NCBI GenBank assembly: GCA_002482965.1
Contig: DLGZ01000021.1
Location: 42,299-106,298 of the forward strand
Length of the DNA: 64,000 nt
Direction of reading: 5' to 3'
Source of the DNA: Verrucomicrobiaceae bacterium UBA7681
GTDB taxonomy: Bacteria; Verrucomicrobiota; Verrucomicrobiia; Verrucomicrobiales; Verrucomicrobiaceae
Below the pieces are notes generated by a model. The model had not been told where the DNA came from and ran no database searches. It saw only the letters and a list, made by a program, of their open reading frames with translations. Both the position numbers and the translations under genes were made by a program. Positions 21,001 through 27,644 of the stretch are shown here, in pieces; position 1 is the stretch's first letter; each line of letters begins with the position of its first letter.

Positions 21001-23639
21001 TCGATGGCGCGAGCGTCCATCTGGCTGCCGCCCGCGATTTCAAACAGCATGCGGTAGCCGAGATCGGCATCGCCGCTGTCGATTTGCAGACGAGCGATGT
21101 TTTCACGGGTCTTGGTGGTTTTGTCGAGTTTTGCGGCGCTTTCGAGTGTGCGCAGGGCCTCCGCCGTGAGGCCGATCTCTTCTTCACTGCGGGCGATGTC
21201 GAGCAGCAGGGCCAGATCCTGCGGGCGCAGGCGCGAAGCTTCATAGAGGGAGCGGCGGCGTTCTTCATCGTTGTTGGTGGTGCGATGGATCTCCGCCAAG
21301 GCGAGCCAGGGCTGCGCGCTGGCGCGATTTTGTTTCTGGCGCTGCTGGAAGTTTTCAATCAGGCGCGGCAGGCTGTTGTGCTGCTGCGCTGCGAGCGCCA
21401 GCGGGCCGATCAAGCGCAGGCGTGCGGTGGCATCCGTGGTTTTTTCATACAGCGCCAGATAAGTGCGCTCTGCCTCTTCCGGCTGGCCGTTTTCCGAGCA
21501 GAGTGTGGCATAACTGGAGGCGGCCTCGATGGAGTCAGGAAACTTCCGCAAGGCACCGCGCAGCAGGGCCAGCGCATCCTTTGTGCGGCTCAGTTCGATC
21601 AACAGCCGGGATTCATCCAGCCATGGCTGCACTGCGCTGGGCGAGAGCTTTTTCCATTCGGCAATCCATGTCAGGGCCAGCTCCGGCTTTTCCGCACGGC
21701 GGTAAAAGTCCACCATGCGCTGCACGCGGGCGGTGGTGCGTGCTCCAGGCAGCGCGATCACCTGTTGCAGTGTTTGCGCTGCTTTTTCCCATTCCTGCCG
21801 GGATTGAAACAGCTGCGCGAGCTGGCTGAGCGCGATCAATTTGTCCTCTGGTGGTGCCGAGTTCAGCGTCTTCTCCGCATCGGCGCTTTTGCCAGCATTT
21901 TCGAGCAATGCTGCCAGCAGGCTGCGGCTCTGAATGGTGAGTGGTGTCTGGTTTTGCAGTTCCTGCTGCACGGGGGAGGAGAGTTTTCCGGACTCATCGC
22001 TGCGCAGCACCAGCAGGATGTCCTTCACGGCCGTTTCGATGGTCTCCGCATCCTGCGCGAGGCGCAGGCGAGTGCGTGCCCAGGGGAGCGCACGCTCCAC
22101 TTCCTTGTTGGCGATGGCCAACTGCACCAGCAATGCATAGAAGCGCGGCTCTTGGGTGAAATCCGGCTCACGAGGCGCGAGCAGATCCAGCGCGGTGCGT
22201 GACTCCTGCCTGGCCTGCAAGGCCTGGGTGATGCGCAGCAGATCCTCCAGCGCGGCGGACTTTGCCAGCCGGGTCCAGATGGCCAGAGCGGCCTCACGCT
22301 GGCCGTTGCGGTGCAGGTAGTGCGCCTGGGATTCCTGAGCGGAGATGCTGGCGGGAAAAATTTCCACCAGCCGTGCATAAGCCTGTGCCGCCGGACTGCC
22401 GGGTTTTGCGGGTGGATCCTCCCAGTTTTCCAGCAGCCGTGCCGCACGCAGATGATCTGCCTCCGCAACTCCTGCCAGCTTGAGAAAGCGCTCCAGTGTG
22501 GCTTGGGCGGCGGGATCATCCTTGGCGCGATGCTGCAGGCTGGCCAGCCGCACGAGCATCTCTTTATCAGTGACATTCTGCTGTGTCAGAGCCAGCGCCT
22601 GTTCGACCGCTTCCTTGATCAAATCGAGTGATTCGAGCAGGTCGAGAAACCCTTCCTGCAGATCGCGCCGGCCAGGATTGGACTGCAGCAGCGCACGCGC
22701 TTCTTTCAGTGAGGCCTCTTTCTGGCCGGTTTCACCGAGCAATTGCGTGTGCTGCCAGGCAAGAGCCACGCGCTGCGGGTGCTCCTTCACGAGGTCGGCC
22801 ATGAATTTTTCAAACCCGGCCACATCATCGCTCATGCGAAACACACGGCTGATCCGGCTCAGGACATCGCCCTCCACCCAGGAGTCGGAACCGGTGGCTG
22901 CCAGAGTTTCGCGCAGGGTCTTCAGGGCTTCGTCGCGCCTCTCAGCCAGCAGCAGGATGTCGGCGAGCCGTAGCTGACGTAGAGTCCGGGCCACAGGATC
23001 ACGGGAACGTTTGATCAAGGCCTGCGCGGTTTCGAGCGCGGCCTCATACTGGCCTTCATCCGTCAGCAGATCGATCAACTCTTCGGACAGATCCTCATCG
23101 TCGGCGTGTGCGGCGGCCAGTTCCTTCCAGGTGCGCAAGGCTTCTTCGTTTTTACCGAGACGCAGCAGCGCACGACCGCGCAGTTTGCCGATTTCCAGCG
23201 TGCTGGCAGCATCCGGCTGCGCTTTTACGGCTTCATCGAGAGATAGTAGGGCGGCGGCAAAATCGAGCGCACGCGCTTCCAGCCGTGAACGCTCAATCCA
23301 TGCGGGAGCGTTGGCCGGATCAAGCTTCAATGCCGCCTCATAGGCCGCCAGCGCGGCACGATCATCGCCACGATGGGAATGAAAAACGGCGAGCAGCAGA
23401 TGATCTGCCGCCGTGGCCGCAGGCAGGGTTGTGCGGGATTCCAGAAAGGCACCCAGATCTGCGGTCGAGCTTTCTTCCAGCCACGCGGCGTAGAAGCGCT
23501 CAAAGATCGTGCCTGGCTGAGGACGCTTGATCAGGATGTCCAGGTAACGCTGGGCTGGTGCAGGAACCACTGCCGCCGGCGTTTGGGCACTGGAACTGAC
23601 ACCGAACAAAAGAAGGCAAAGGACGATGCGTGGTTGCAT
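11991..23639 (-). CDS. Giant secreted TPR/helical-repeat protein (3882 residues)
   Basis: One uninterrupted frame of 11.6 kb. The N-terminus is a signal peptide (MQPRIVLCLLLFGVSSSAQ), so the protein is exported. TPR-like repeats start by residue 90 (AYEAALKLDPANAPAW near 99-114) and dominate roughly the first 950 residues. Weaker helical repeats continue through the body. A clear TPR-like unit, YKSASQAFAKAAELW, recurs near the C-terminus. Pro/Ser/Arg/Gln-rich linkers occur near residues 1263, 1480 and 2800. I see no catalytic motif, no transmembrane segment after the signal, and no LPxTG or type IX sorting tail. It may be a periplasmic or surface scaffold, but that is inference. The 3' end overlaps the glycosyltransferase gene by 41 bp. 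Confidence 0.9.
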   Translation of the reverse strand: MQPRIVLCLLLFGVSSSAQTPAAVVPAPAQRYLDILIKRPQPGTIFERFYAAWLEESSTADLGAFLESRTTLPAATAADHLLLAVFHSHRGDDRAALAAYEAALKLDPANAPAWIERSRLEARALDFAAALLSLDEAVKAQPDAASTLEIGKLRGRALLRLGKNEEALRTWKELAAAHADDEDLSEELIDLLTDEGQYEAALETAQALIKRSRDPVARTLRQLRLADILLLAERRDEALKTLRETLAATGSDSWVEGDVLSRISRVFRMSDDVAGFEKFMADLVKEHPQRVALAWQHTQLLGETGQKEASLKEARALLQSNPGRRDLQEGFLDLLESLDLIKEAVEQALALTQQNVTDKEMLVRLASLQHRAKDDPAAQATLERFLKLAGVAEADHLRAARLLENWEDPPAKPGSPAAQAYARLVEIFPASISAQESQAHYLHRNGQREAALAIWTRLAKSAALEDLLRITQALQARQESRTALDLLAPREPDFTQEPRFYALLVQLAIANKEVERALPWARTRLRLAQDAETIETAVKDILLVLRSDESGKLSSPVQQELQNQTPLTIQSRSLLAALLENAGKSADAEKTLNSAPPEDKLIALSQLAQLFQSRQEWEKAAQTLQQVIALPGARTTARVQRMVDFYRRAEKPELALTWIAEWKKLSPSAVQPWLDESRLLIELSRTKDALALLRGALRKFPDSIEAASSYATLCSENGQPEEAERTYLALYEKTTDATARLRLIGPLALAAQQHNSLPRLIENFQQRQKQNRASAQPWLALAEIHRTTNNDEERRRSLYEASRLRPQDLALLLDIARSEEEIGLTAEALRTLESAAKLDKTTKTRENIARLQIDSGDADLGYRMLFEIAGGSQMDARAIEQMADTIAEKSEWERVIAFLDPLLDKHPKDYRLHYLNAVALEEAGREKEAVRAFIEIISMHEELPGVLSTGRSIGLRRQFDSLSLPPGTEDWLVLPAMVQAAYIHRQKQGGRASYGSYNTFGNTATNGLPTNGFIQQAPGVTESPVLALAHVLQMVSVWDLAEREPALRSLKQAGVSDAALLLTAAENSPQLVITPEMLAEQPQNAALHAAWLMQNQRGDPEELLPIYESAFKLFQSNHPMLALRIASMAWRAAGDQSPVWVGRILDISEALPKAGPAEIQMLTSMLRSQSDMFPREAQNIDVAKLSTEEMRSITAFLNRWVRAIDDQQSYYIAEVIYAFAAVRDWKSLVEIIQHRISLPDKPQSQGPGGTPSMLSSRSRGSYRNFRPSPMPVPVISFKLPLDALNWISRLYSLQMRDESSLSEEQKKSTQEIHDGLQPFIEKTQEPKLKLVLRLMTGDQQTMLDELAPRLITSPSLDDLLLAGWLSQQLNQSEKALAFFQQAQALSTDAEQILQLDLSMLYQAQHLLQQPDKADVKTLLPKVKPVLEHLSQTAATQDEKYMLAETMNSFGMEEEAQNLMQAAQGIPLRSRSQNAPVIANPYSRSYSYRQQQKKQVSLDELLNKGDQPAAVQEIVRQLRLAIQGCLNPQNGFNAHHQIHSVIDLFNQHKLTDQVMQALQTVAGAGWKPQQEYAVLLEHTGLETKPAIEAHRAVIAANPRAFASHARLATLLAMDGDFETALQHWKKMPEVTQALHLPALIHEFSERSTISMPRPAALSGLLAAWLRSMPANRPMSASLSQHFLQALTSIQNGDSGQNLSFPALWQPYTKESPRNNRTWTLNADGTLKLSPESQKARDERRAAHDKLCQAMLQIPELALMGFAPLGGLAMFENRNLAETEKTALDLLSLRAMPKMKRRLMAQGSFQQSYGGTEPVSPFGGLFATSERIAMPVPAVFATYSAALRGDQHLLDEVIFPAILKAEGKTIEDYCRAYAALITADEAHFVSAASAWLKPPGKGNDAYRNQQQGGPVEEIVRLWQTRKIKESLNQLFLSQVPPTANGNFDTLPRVVSTYAFALGQRDPESLRSFIRTLRDQWIGATPELRSQNIALWRESQLQQQRGVRMSPQSSRTLQAVQGYSQWLQNLLQDRRSLGLIELAMEDGLADSSDWLRQIASYHTGSDRIRTPEEFLFSAAAVGFLGDAAHFRAYDLSEDRQHNTWLGNLSRQWRERSNDEQLNTTLGQLGKRKPSFGADLMQALLLKNSRTVLQLDGKPTSLEAAQVTEFQSRDEGDGFAYRGAALKLVLIRHAQEIAAMRSVSQIELSLLLRDELRGYPQPDRLGEELTRVLAPLLKIESIELIRKVDQVLAAKSWSELHQQEYQFTQQFPALLRDFADIDSAKADAAARHAVELLRSSPEQKQSTMQNNRETPVLRLLTALIRVPQLLPTTLVLAEQEGFSQSRNWTSNLRSYMEESLNQPENIRFFFSSTPWVAEASKFRDLKSESNQEPTLLARLINRIENINDLLPKVHDFLAKQPATFGTELLLAFLHRVPGEDTNTRSFYNTKRPDDASILAFIQKRRDDFTKLQPESAANLLAMLNARMPDLDQKSEQDPALKQALQPLLSATAAQFEADIAHWMQMTSLSTSGSESYEAIQTCMPLLDLLAQSDKTRAIALLDQISKLVAQKDLLNSRGGNRQQPHQTQVARWLQNAATVPELFGEIMQRAEESGAARDPSWMASTLGSARNLYKLRGKPRRVIALLDAAGMLDPAATFNPRPLPNNPQQSTMLEAMSSEFTGGNTHPGLVAELNKHQPRTFGVDFITLLCSKRYNAPDELAAFAQAHADEISACSADQQKLLAGYVERRKWTEIFAMHVPALQDEFAPLMQEQNAKRQSYIEDVLKTKTWQEFEQLYFKIQSPPSRNGSPMSRAEMESRMRMSGGPAFFQRGQSSPSMDYLASHLVQLAAVDATKARLTLRHFNSLYNAAFDQSPDPYRKPTLDHFVMTLSASPRLLSEALRLTVPRSSILRTPTGSSMSTYPLMDRAFPASTLASAEKIISTLDEMELLTDADKYDAFPGPGLASGSMLGMVFVKLSKLSPEVGEKAAQLLAEKKDAKFGHLLFAAKLTPDDSPEKARRWDLCTAQFPQVHPQAAGAILKAFETQFPELAKTDQAEGDLAPFSPLFQRRTLEERTYLDAIQTSQNKIEQPFRGYTAIVRIELIRLMNSHKSEDIIKLLRGVSGQLDTQDAATRFTMPPYYRNGYGMSYFLRGLLRVNTEDAPILLAAQMQAAGGLPEIRVQAESRSSQSSTLQENVLFMLWEQRGGRAKPKEVFVEFMREVARHDIQNTSGLWLPVLHEALGRMDGLERREISDWAAKESQPELQMIIRECRLALSLLDCTEPVYSAEGGPRWPAPASPSALKNFATASKEAQTLLKNEKIAPHVRLSLAAFLTATYPGMLDAEARQTWGLAAAQTWHEGVPITRLELETLLNSAAVLPVNKPWEQTSKLAIERWNQYEEIIRPTGRRYIEPEMYSAILRFALRSGDSNTLEPFVNNFARYNFPGFAGILLENGDWVHVESMNLRTNNPFSASRSNLSNGWLPPTDATLQAIPDTDREDALLAEVLALTADDEATRTLYPEARWQPRHERLAAFAHKIASLPLPAQPALRAQTLVILGQEHPQAALALLPQYDDIARTFMSDTLGDGSVGITHWEKFLAVHAALKTAKGDFTAPDAHLMRLRSDPGIVKHYGTSTSSVGGAFRSTLFQCLTRFWAAGITRDPEKMLQFITLTSSQQNSSTYDFLTEAALRAGIGAWNAVLKKEPLPTGVEKQTVGISSVSHFMEFIASMVGTGKSRLSFQQRLELTIRISGKMRLYSSPNIWGLLVEHNVFTADELVKNASAVLKYSDSFSPAYMEDYAGYVRNLGAYKSASQAFAKAAELWTRSKVNSPYAGNRCILGRVEMLVRLDDLKEARLCLNEFIANDRAVYNIAKHESLLKLLSPSAPAPAK

Positions 23640-23720
23640 GCCACGCTTTTAACGGAATGTCCGGGCGGTTGGCAATAGCGGGGGTTGATTTGATGAGGGA
23701 AAAGCATTTAACACTTAGGC

Positions 23721-24257
23721 ATGACCCCGGAAGAATTTTCCTCAGCAGCCACCCGCCTGTGCGCGGCGTGTGGGATGTGCTGTGACGGGACGATGTTTCA
23801 GATTGTGCGGATGCAGCCGGGGGAGGTGCCGGCGGAATTGGGCAAGCTGGGGCTGAAAATCCGCTGCCGGGACGGTGAGTATTACATGGAGCAGCCATGC
23901 TCCGCGCTGCGGGAGAATTGCTGCACGGTGTATGAGCAGCGGCCGGTGCGGTGCCGCCTGTTCAACTGCCAGCAACTGGGGCGTGTGGAAAGCAGCGAGA
24001 GCACTGAGGCTGAGGCAATGGCGATGATCATCGAGACGCGGGCACTGGTGGAAAAGGTGCGCGGATTGATCGAGCAATGCGGGCTGCGTGAGGATGGTCA
24101 GGCGCTGGTGGAGCGCTTTGAGCGGGTGGCTTCAACACCGGTCAATCAAGCGCTGGAACCGGAACTGGTCGCCGTGCGGGAGGAGTTGGAAGCGATGATG
24201 CGGAAATTGAAGCTGCAATTGAATCGCGAATTTAGGCTGCCCCCGGGCTCTCCGTGA
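23721..24257 (+). CDS. YkgJ-family cysteine-cluster protein
   Basis: A 178-residue protein of the YkgJ/CxxCxxCC family (PF03692), thought to bind zinc or iron. The N-terminal cluster is CAACGMCCDGT, followed by a second set, PCSALRENCCTVYEQRPVRCRLFNC, which provides the remaining cysteines of the family. The C-terminal third is a helical, charged extension. The biochemical role of the family is uncertain. It diverges from the giant gene and lies 41 bp before rnr. Confidence 0.85.
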   Translation: MTPEEFSSAATRLCAACGMCCDGTMFQIVRMQPGEVPAELGKLGLKIRCRDGEYYMEQPCSALRENCCTVYEQRPVRCRLFNCQQLGRVESSESTEAEAMAMIIETRALVEKVRGLIEQCGLREDGQALVERFERVASTPVNQALEPELVAVREELEAMMRKLKLQLNREFRLPPGSP

Positions 24258-24298
24258 CGAATCGCTCGTCTTTTGCATCTTTAGTGCCATGATGGCGG

Positions 24299-26533
24299 AT
24301 GGAAATGAAAATATTGAAGCTGCTTGGCAGTGAGGATTACATACCCTCCAATGTGCCAGAGTTGCTTTCACAACTGGGCATGAAGCCCAATCAACAGCAG
24401 GTGCTGCAAAGCCTGCTCAAAAGCCTGGAGAAACAGGGAAAAATCGTACGCACCAAGGGCAATCGCTACATCGTGGCCAAGGAAGCCGACCTGGTCCCCG
24501 GTGTGATTCAGATCACGCGCGGAGGTCGTGGCTTTGTGCAGCCCGATGAAGCGGGCATCACTGAAATCGGCATCTCGGAGAGCAATACGGGCACGGCCAT
24601 GCATGGCGACCGGGTGCTGGTACGCCTCGATGTGAGGCCGGGGCAGCAGGACAAGATCGGCAGCGTGGTGCGCGTGCTGGAACGCAAGCGCACGCAGTTT
24701 GTGGGCACCTTGCAGCGCTCGAAGCAGTTCCTGCACGTCACGCCGGATGATCCGCGTCTGCCTGCGGCGATTTATGTCTCGGAACCGCGTGATGTGGGCC
24801 GCAAGCCGAACGTGGGCGACAAAGTGGTGGTGGAAATCACGACGTGGGAATCCAAGCAGACAGCGCCTGAGGGTGAGATCATTGAGGTGCTGGGGCCGCC
24901 GGATGAAGAAGGCGTCGATATGCTCTCGGTGCTTCGCCATTACGATCTGCCGCTGCACTTTCCGAAGAATGTGCTGCATGAGGCCCAAACGATTGCCAAA
25001 TCACGGCCCGACAACCAGCCGAGCGCGAAGGAGTGTGCCGGACGAGTTGACTGCCGTACGCACAACGTCATCACGATTGATCCCGACGATGCGAAGGACT
25101 TTGATGATGCCATCTGCCTGCAGAAGCAGGGCGATCAGTGGCTGCTTTGGGTGCACATCGCCGATGTGTCGCACTATGTGCTGCCGGGCAGTGCGCTGGA
25201 CATCGAAGCCCGGAAGCGCGGCAACTCGACCTATTTGGTGGATCGCGTGATTCCGATGCTGCCGGAGGCGCTGAGCAATGAGCTGTGCTCGCTCAAGCCG
25301 AACGTGGATCGTTTGACGAAGTGCGTGGAGTTTGTGCTGTCCAAGGACGGCCATGTGGTCAGCTCGAAGTTTTATCCCTCGGTAATCCGTTCGAAGCGGC
25401 GCTTCACCTACAAGGAGGCGTTTGCCGCCATCCAGGTGCCGCCGAACAATGAAACTGAGCAGATGCTGCACGACGCCCATGCGATGGCGCAGAAGGTCCG
25501 CCGCCTGCGCTTCAAGAATGGCTCGCTCGATCTCGACTTCCCGGAGAACAAAATCCGCCTTGATGAACATGGCAAGGTGCTGCGCATCGAGCGCATTGAG
25601 AATGATGTCTCGCATCAGTTGATCGAGGAATACATGCTGCTGGCCAATGAGGCCGTCGCAGGTCGCCTCATGGGATTGGACCGGCCTTCCGTGTATCGCG
25701 TCCACGAATCACCGAAGGAAAAGCGGCTCAATGATTACCGTGAAGATGTGCTGAGCCATCGCGTGGCCTGTGGCAATCTCACGCATCGCCCTGAGGTGCA
25801 GAAGCTGCTCAGCTTGCTTGGTACGCTGCCGATTGGCCCGGCGTTGAAGATTGGTTTCCTGCGCTCGATGATGCGGGCGCGTTATGCCGTGGAGCCGCTC
25901 GGCCATTACGGTCTGGCCAAGACGAAGTACACCCATTTCACATCACCGATCCGTCGTTACGCCGATCTCGTGGTGCATCGCTCCTTGTTCGACAAGGTCG
26001 AGCTGCAGGTGGGCGTCGCGAAGCAGATCGCAGATCACATCAGCACGACTGAAAAGAACTCGTCTGATGCCGAACGCGACAGCAAGGAAGTCAAACTCTA
26101 CGCCTACTTGCGGGCGCAGCTTGTTTCGAAAAAGCCGCAGCCTTATACCGCGCTCGTCACTGATGTGCGGAACTTCGGCTTCTTCGTTGATGTACCGGAT
26201 CTCGGCCTCAGCGGTGGCGTGCCGCTTTCCTCGATCCAGGATGATTTCTATATTTTTGATCCCTCCACGCGTCAGGTCACGGGGCGTCATACACGCAAAG
26301 TCATCAGCATCGGCGACAACATCGTCGTGCAGATCTACAAGGTGGACAGTATCAAGAAGCAGGTGGATTTCATGCCTGTGCCGCAGCGTGGCAAGCCGAC
26401 GCGTTCGGAAGATTCAGAACGACCGAATCGTCGTGGGCCACAGAGCCGTGATCCCAAACGGCCTGCAGCACCGCCGCGCAAGCCCGGGCATGGCCACAAG
26501 CGTGCGTCGCAGCAGCCGAAGAAGAGACGATAA
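24299..26533 (+). CDS. rnr: Ribonuclease R
   Basis: A 744-residue 3'-5' exoribonuclease of the RNB family that degrades structured RNA in the cytoplasm. Order of domains: an N-terminal winged-helix region (about 1-60), cold-shock domains (about 65-200), the RNB catalytic core with metal-binding aspartates in DPDDAKDFDDA (261-271), an S1 domain (about 635-715), and a basic Pro/Arg/Lys-rich tail of 30 residues. The start at ATG 24299 gives MEMKILKLLG. An overlapping ATG at 24292 is in another frame. The gene is convergent with trpS, with a 6-bp gap. Confidence 0.95.
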   Translation: MEMKILKLLGSEDYIPSNVPELLSQLGMKPNQQQVLQSLLKSLEKQGKIVRTKGNRYIVAKEADLVPGVIQITRGGRGFVQPDEAGITEIGISESNTGTAMHGDRVLVRLDVRPGQQDKIGSVVRVLERKRTQFVGTLQRSKQFLHVTPDDPRLPAAIYVSEPRDVGRKPNVGDKVVVEITTWESKQTAPEGEIIEVLGPPDEEGVDMLSVLRHYDLPLHFPKNVLHEAQTIAKSRPDNQPSAKECAGRVDCRTHNVITIDPDDAKDFDDAICLQKQGDQWLLWVHIADVSHYVLPGSALDIEARKRGNSTYLVDRVIPMLPEALSNELCSLKPNVDRLTKCVEFVLSKDGHVVSSKFYPSVIRSKRRFTYKEAFAAIQVPPNNETEQMLHDAHAMAQKVRRLRFKNGSLDLDFPENKIRLDEHGKVLRIERIENDVSHQLIEEYMLLANEAVAGRLMGLDRPSVYRVHESPKEKRLNDYREDVLSHRVACGNLTHRPEVQKLLSLLGTLPIGPALKIGFLRSMMRARYAVEPLGHYGLAKTKYTHFTSPIRRYADLVVHRSLFDKVELQVGVAKQIADHISTTEKNSSDAERDSKEVKLYAYLRAQLVSKKPQPYTALVTDVRNFGFFVDVPDLGLSGGVPLSSIQDDFYIFDPSTRQVTGRHTRKVISIGDNIVVQIYKVDSIKKQVDFMPVPQRGKPTRSEDSERPNRRGPQSRDPKRPAAPPRKPGHGHKRASQQPKKRR

Positions 26534-26539
26534 GAGGGA

Positions 26540-27505
26540 TCAACCCAGGCCCACCGCATCGCGCACACGACTGAGTGTCTTGCGCGCGACGGCGCGGGCT
26601 TTTTCAGCACCTTCCGCGAGTACTTTGTCCACGTAGCCCTTGTCGGCGACGATTTCGTCACGACGAGCGCGGAAGGGGGCGAAGTACTCGGTCACGCCTT
26701 GCAGGAGACGCTTTTTGAAGTCGCCGTAGCCGACGCCGCCGTTGAGGTGGTCGGCCACCATGGCGTCGTAATCGGCCTGTGAGGCGACGAGCTTGTAGAG
26801 AGCGAGGATGCTGCTGCCCTCGATGGCTTTGGGGGCTTCGACCGGCGTGGAGTCGGTCTGGATGCTCATGATCTTCTTCTTGAGCGGTCCGGGTTCTTCA
26901 AATAGCGGGATGGTGTTGTTGTAGCTCTTGCTCATCTTTTGACCGTCAAGACCCAGGACAACAGCGGTGGATTCCTGGATGCGCGGCTGTGGCAGCTTGA
27001 AGAGGCCTGCACCAAAGATTTCGTTCATCTTGGTGGCGATGTCGCGGGTGACCTCGACATGCTGCTTCTGATCTTTGCCCACGGGTACGACATCGCTGTC
27101 GTACATCAGGATGTCTGCTGCCATGAGCACGGGATAGGCAAAAAGTCCGTGGGAGGCCTGGATGCCGCGGGCGACTTTGTCCTTGTAGCTAGTGCAGCGC
27201 TCCAGCAGGCCCATGGGGGTCACGGTGCTGAGGATCCAGGAGAGCTCGCAATGCTCTGGCACGTCGCTTTGGCGGAAGAAGACGCATTTGTCGGGATCGA
27301 GGCCGCAGGCGAGGAAGTCGATGGCGAGTTCGCGGACGAAGCCACGCAGCGCCTTGCCGTCCTGAACGGAGGTCAGGGAATGGTAGTCGGCGATGAAGTA
27401 GTAGGCGTCGCCTTCATGCTGCAGCTTGAGTGCAGGCTCCATCATGCCAAAGAAATTGCCGATGTGGAGTCTGCCGCTGGGTTGAAGGCCTGAAAGGATG
27501 CGCAT
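26540..27505 (-). CDS. trpS: Tryptophanyl-tRNA synthetase
   Basis: A 321-residue class I aminoacyl-tRNA synthetase charging tRNA-Trp. The HIGH-type motif is HIGN at residues 14-17 and the KMSKS loop is at 190-194. Further TrpRS marks are SGLQPSG at the N-terminus and PVGKDQKQHVE, which contacts the ATP and substrate. Length is normal. It stands alone, convergent with rnr. A small heptamer repeat array lies about 40 bp upstream of its start. Confidence 0.97.
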   Translation of the reverse strand: MRILSGLQPSGRLHIGNFFGMMEPALKLQHEGDAYYFIADYHSLTSVQDGKALRGFVRELAIDFLACGLDPDKCVFFRQSDVPEHCELSWILSTVTPMGLLERCTSYKDKVARGIQASHGLFAYPVLMAADILMYDSDVVPVGKDQKQHVEVTRDIATKMNEIFGAGLFKLPQPRIQESTAVVLGLDGQKMSKSYNNTIPLFEEPGPLKKKIMSIQTDSTPVEAPKAIEGSSILALYKLVASQADYDAMVADHLNGGVGYGDFKKRLLQGVTEYFAPFRARRDEIVADKGYVDKVLAEGAEKARAVARKTLSRVRDAVGLG

Positions 27506-27542
27506 GGAAGAAAAAAAGGCTGGGGTAAAGAGGGCGGAATTT

Positions 27543-27577
27543 GAATGACGAATGCCGAATGTCGAATGCCTAATGCA
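27543..27577. repeat. Heptamer array, GAATGNC x4 plus one degenerate unit
   Basis: Five tandem 7-nt units: GAATGAC, GAATGCC, GAATGTC, GAATGCC, TAATGCA, in the 139-bp gap upstream of trpS and downstream of the DUF3857 gene. Period and copy number equal those of the arrays around the four-helix gene, but the unit sequence differs. Confidence 0.8.
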
Positions 27578-27644
27578 GTCACTCAGCGGTACCGTGGTCG
27601 GCTGCCTGGCGGATTACTGCGGGGTTTGTGCCAGCGTAAACGAG

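Noticed and set aside
20820..22202. 460-codon plus-strand frame inside the giant gene, and several others of 100-320 codons along it
   Set aside because: All are antisense to an intact frame with signal peptide and TPR repeats, and none has a recognisable domain.
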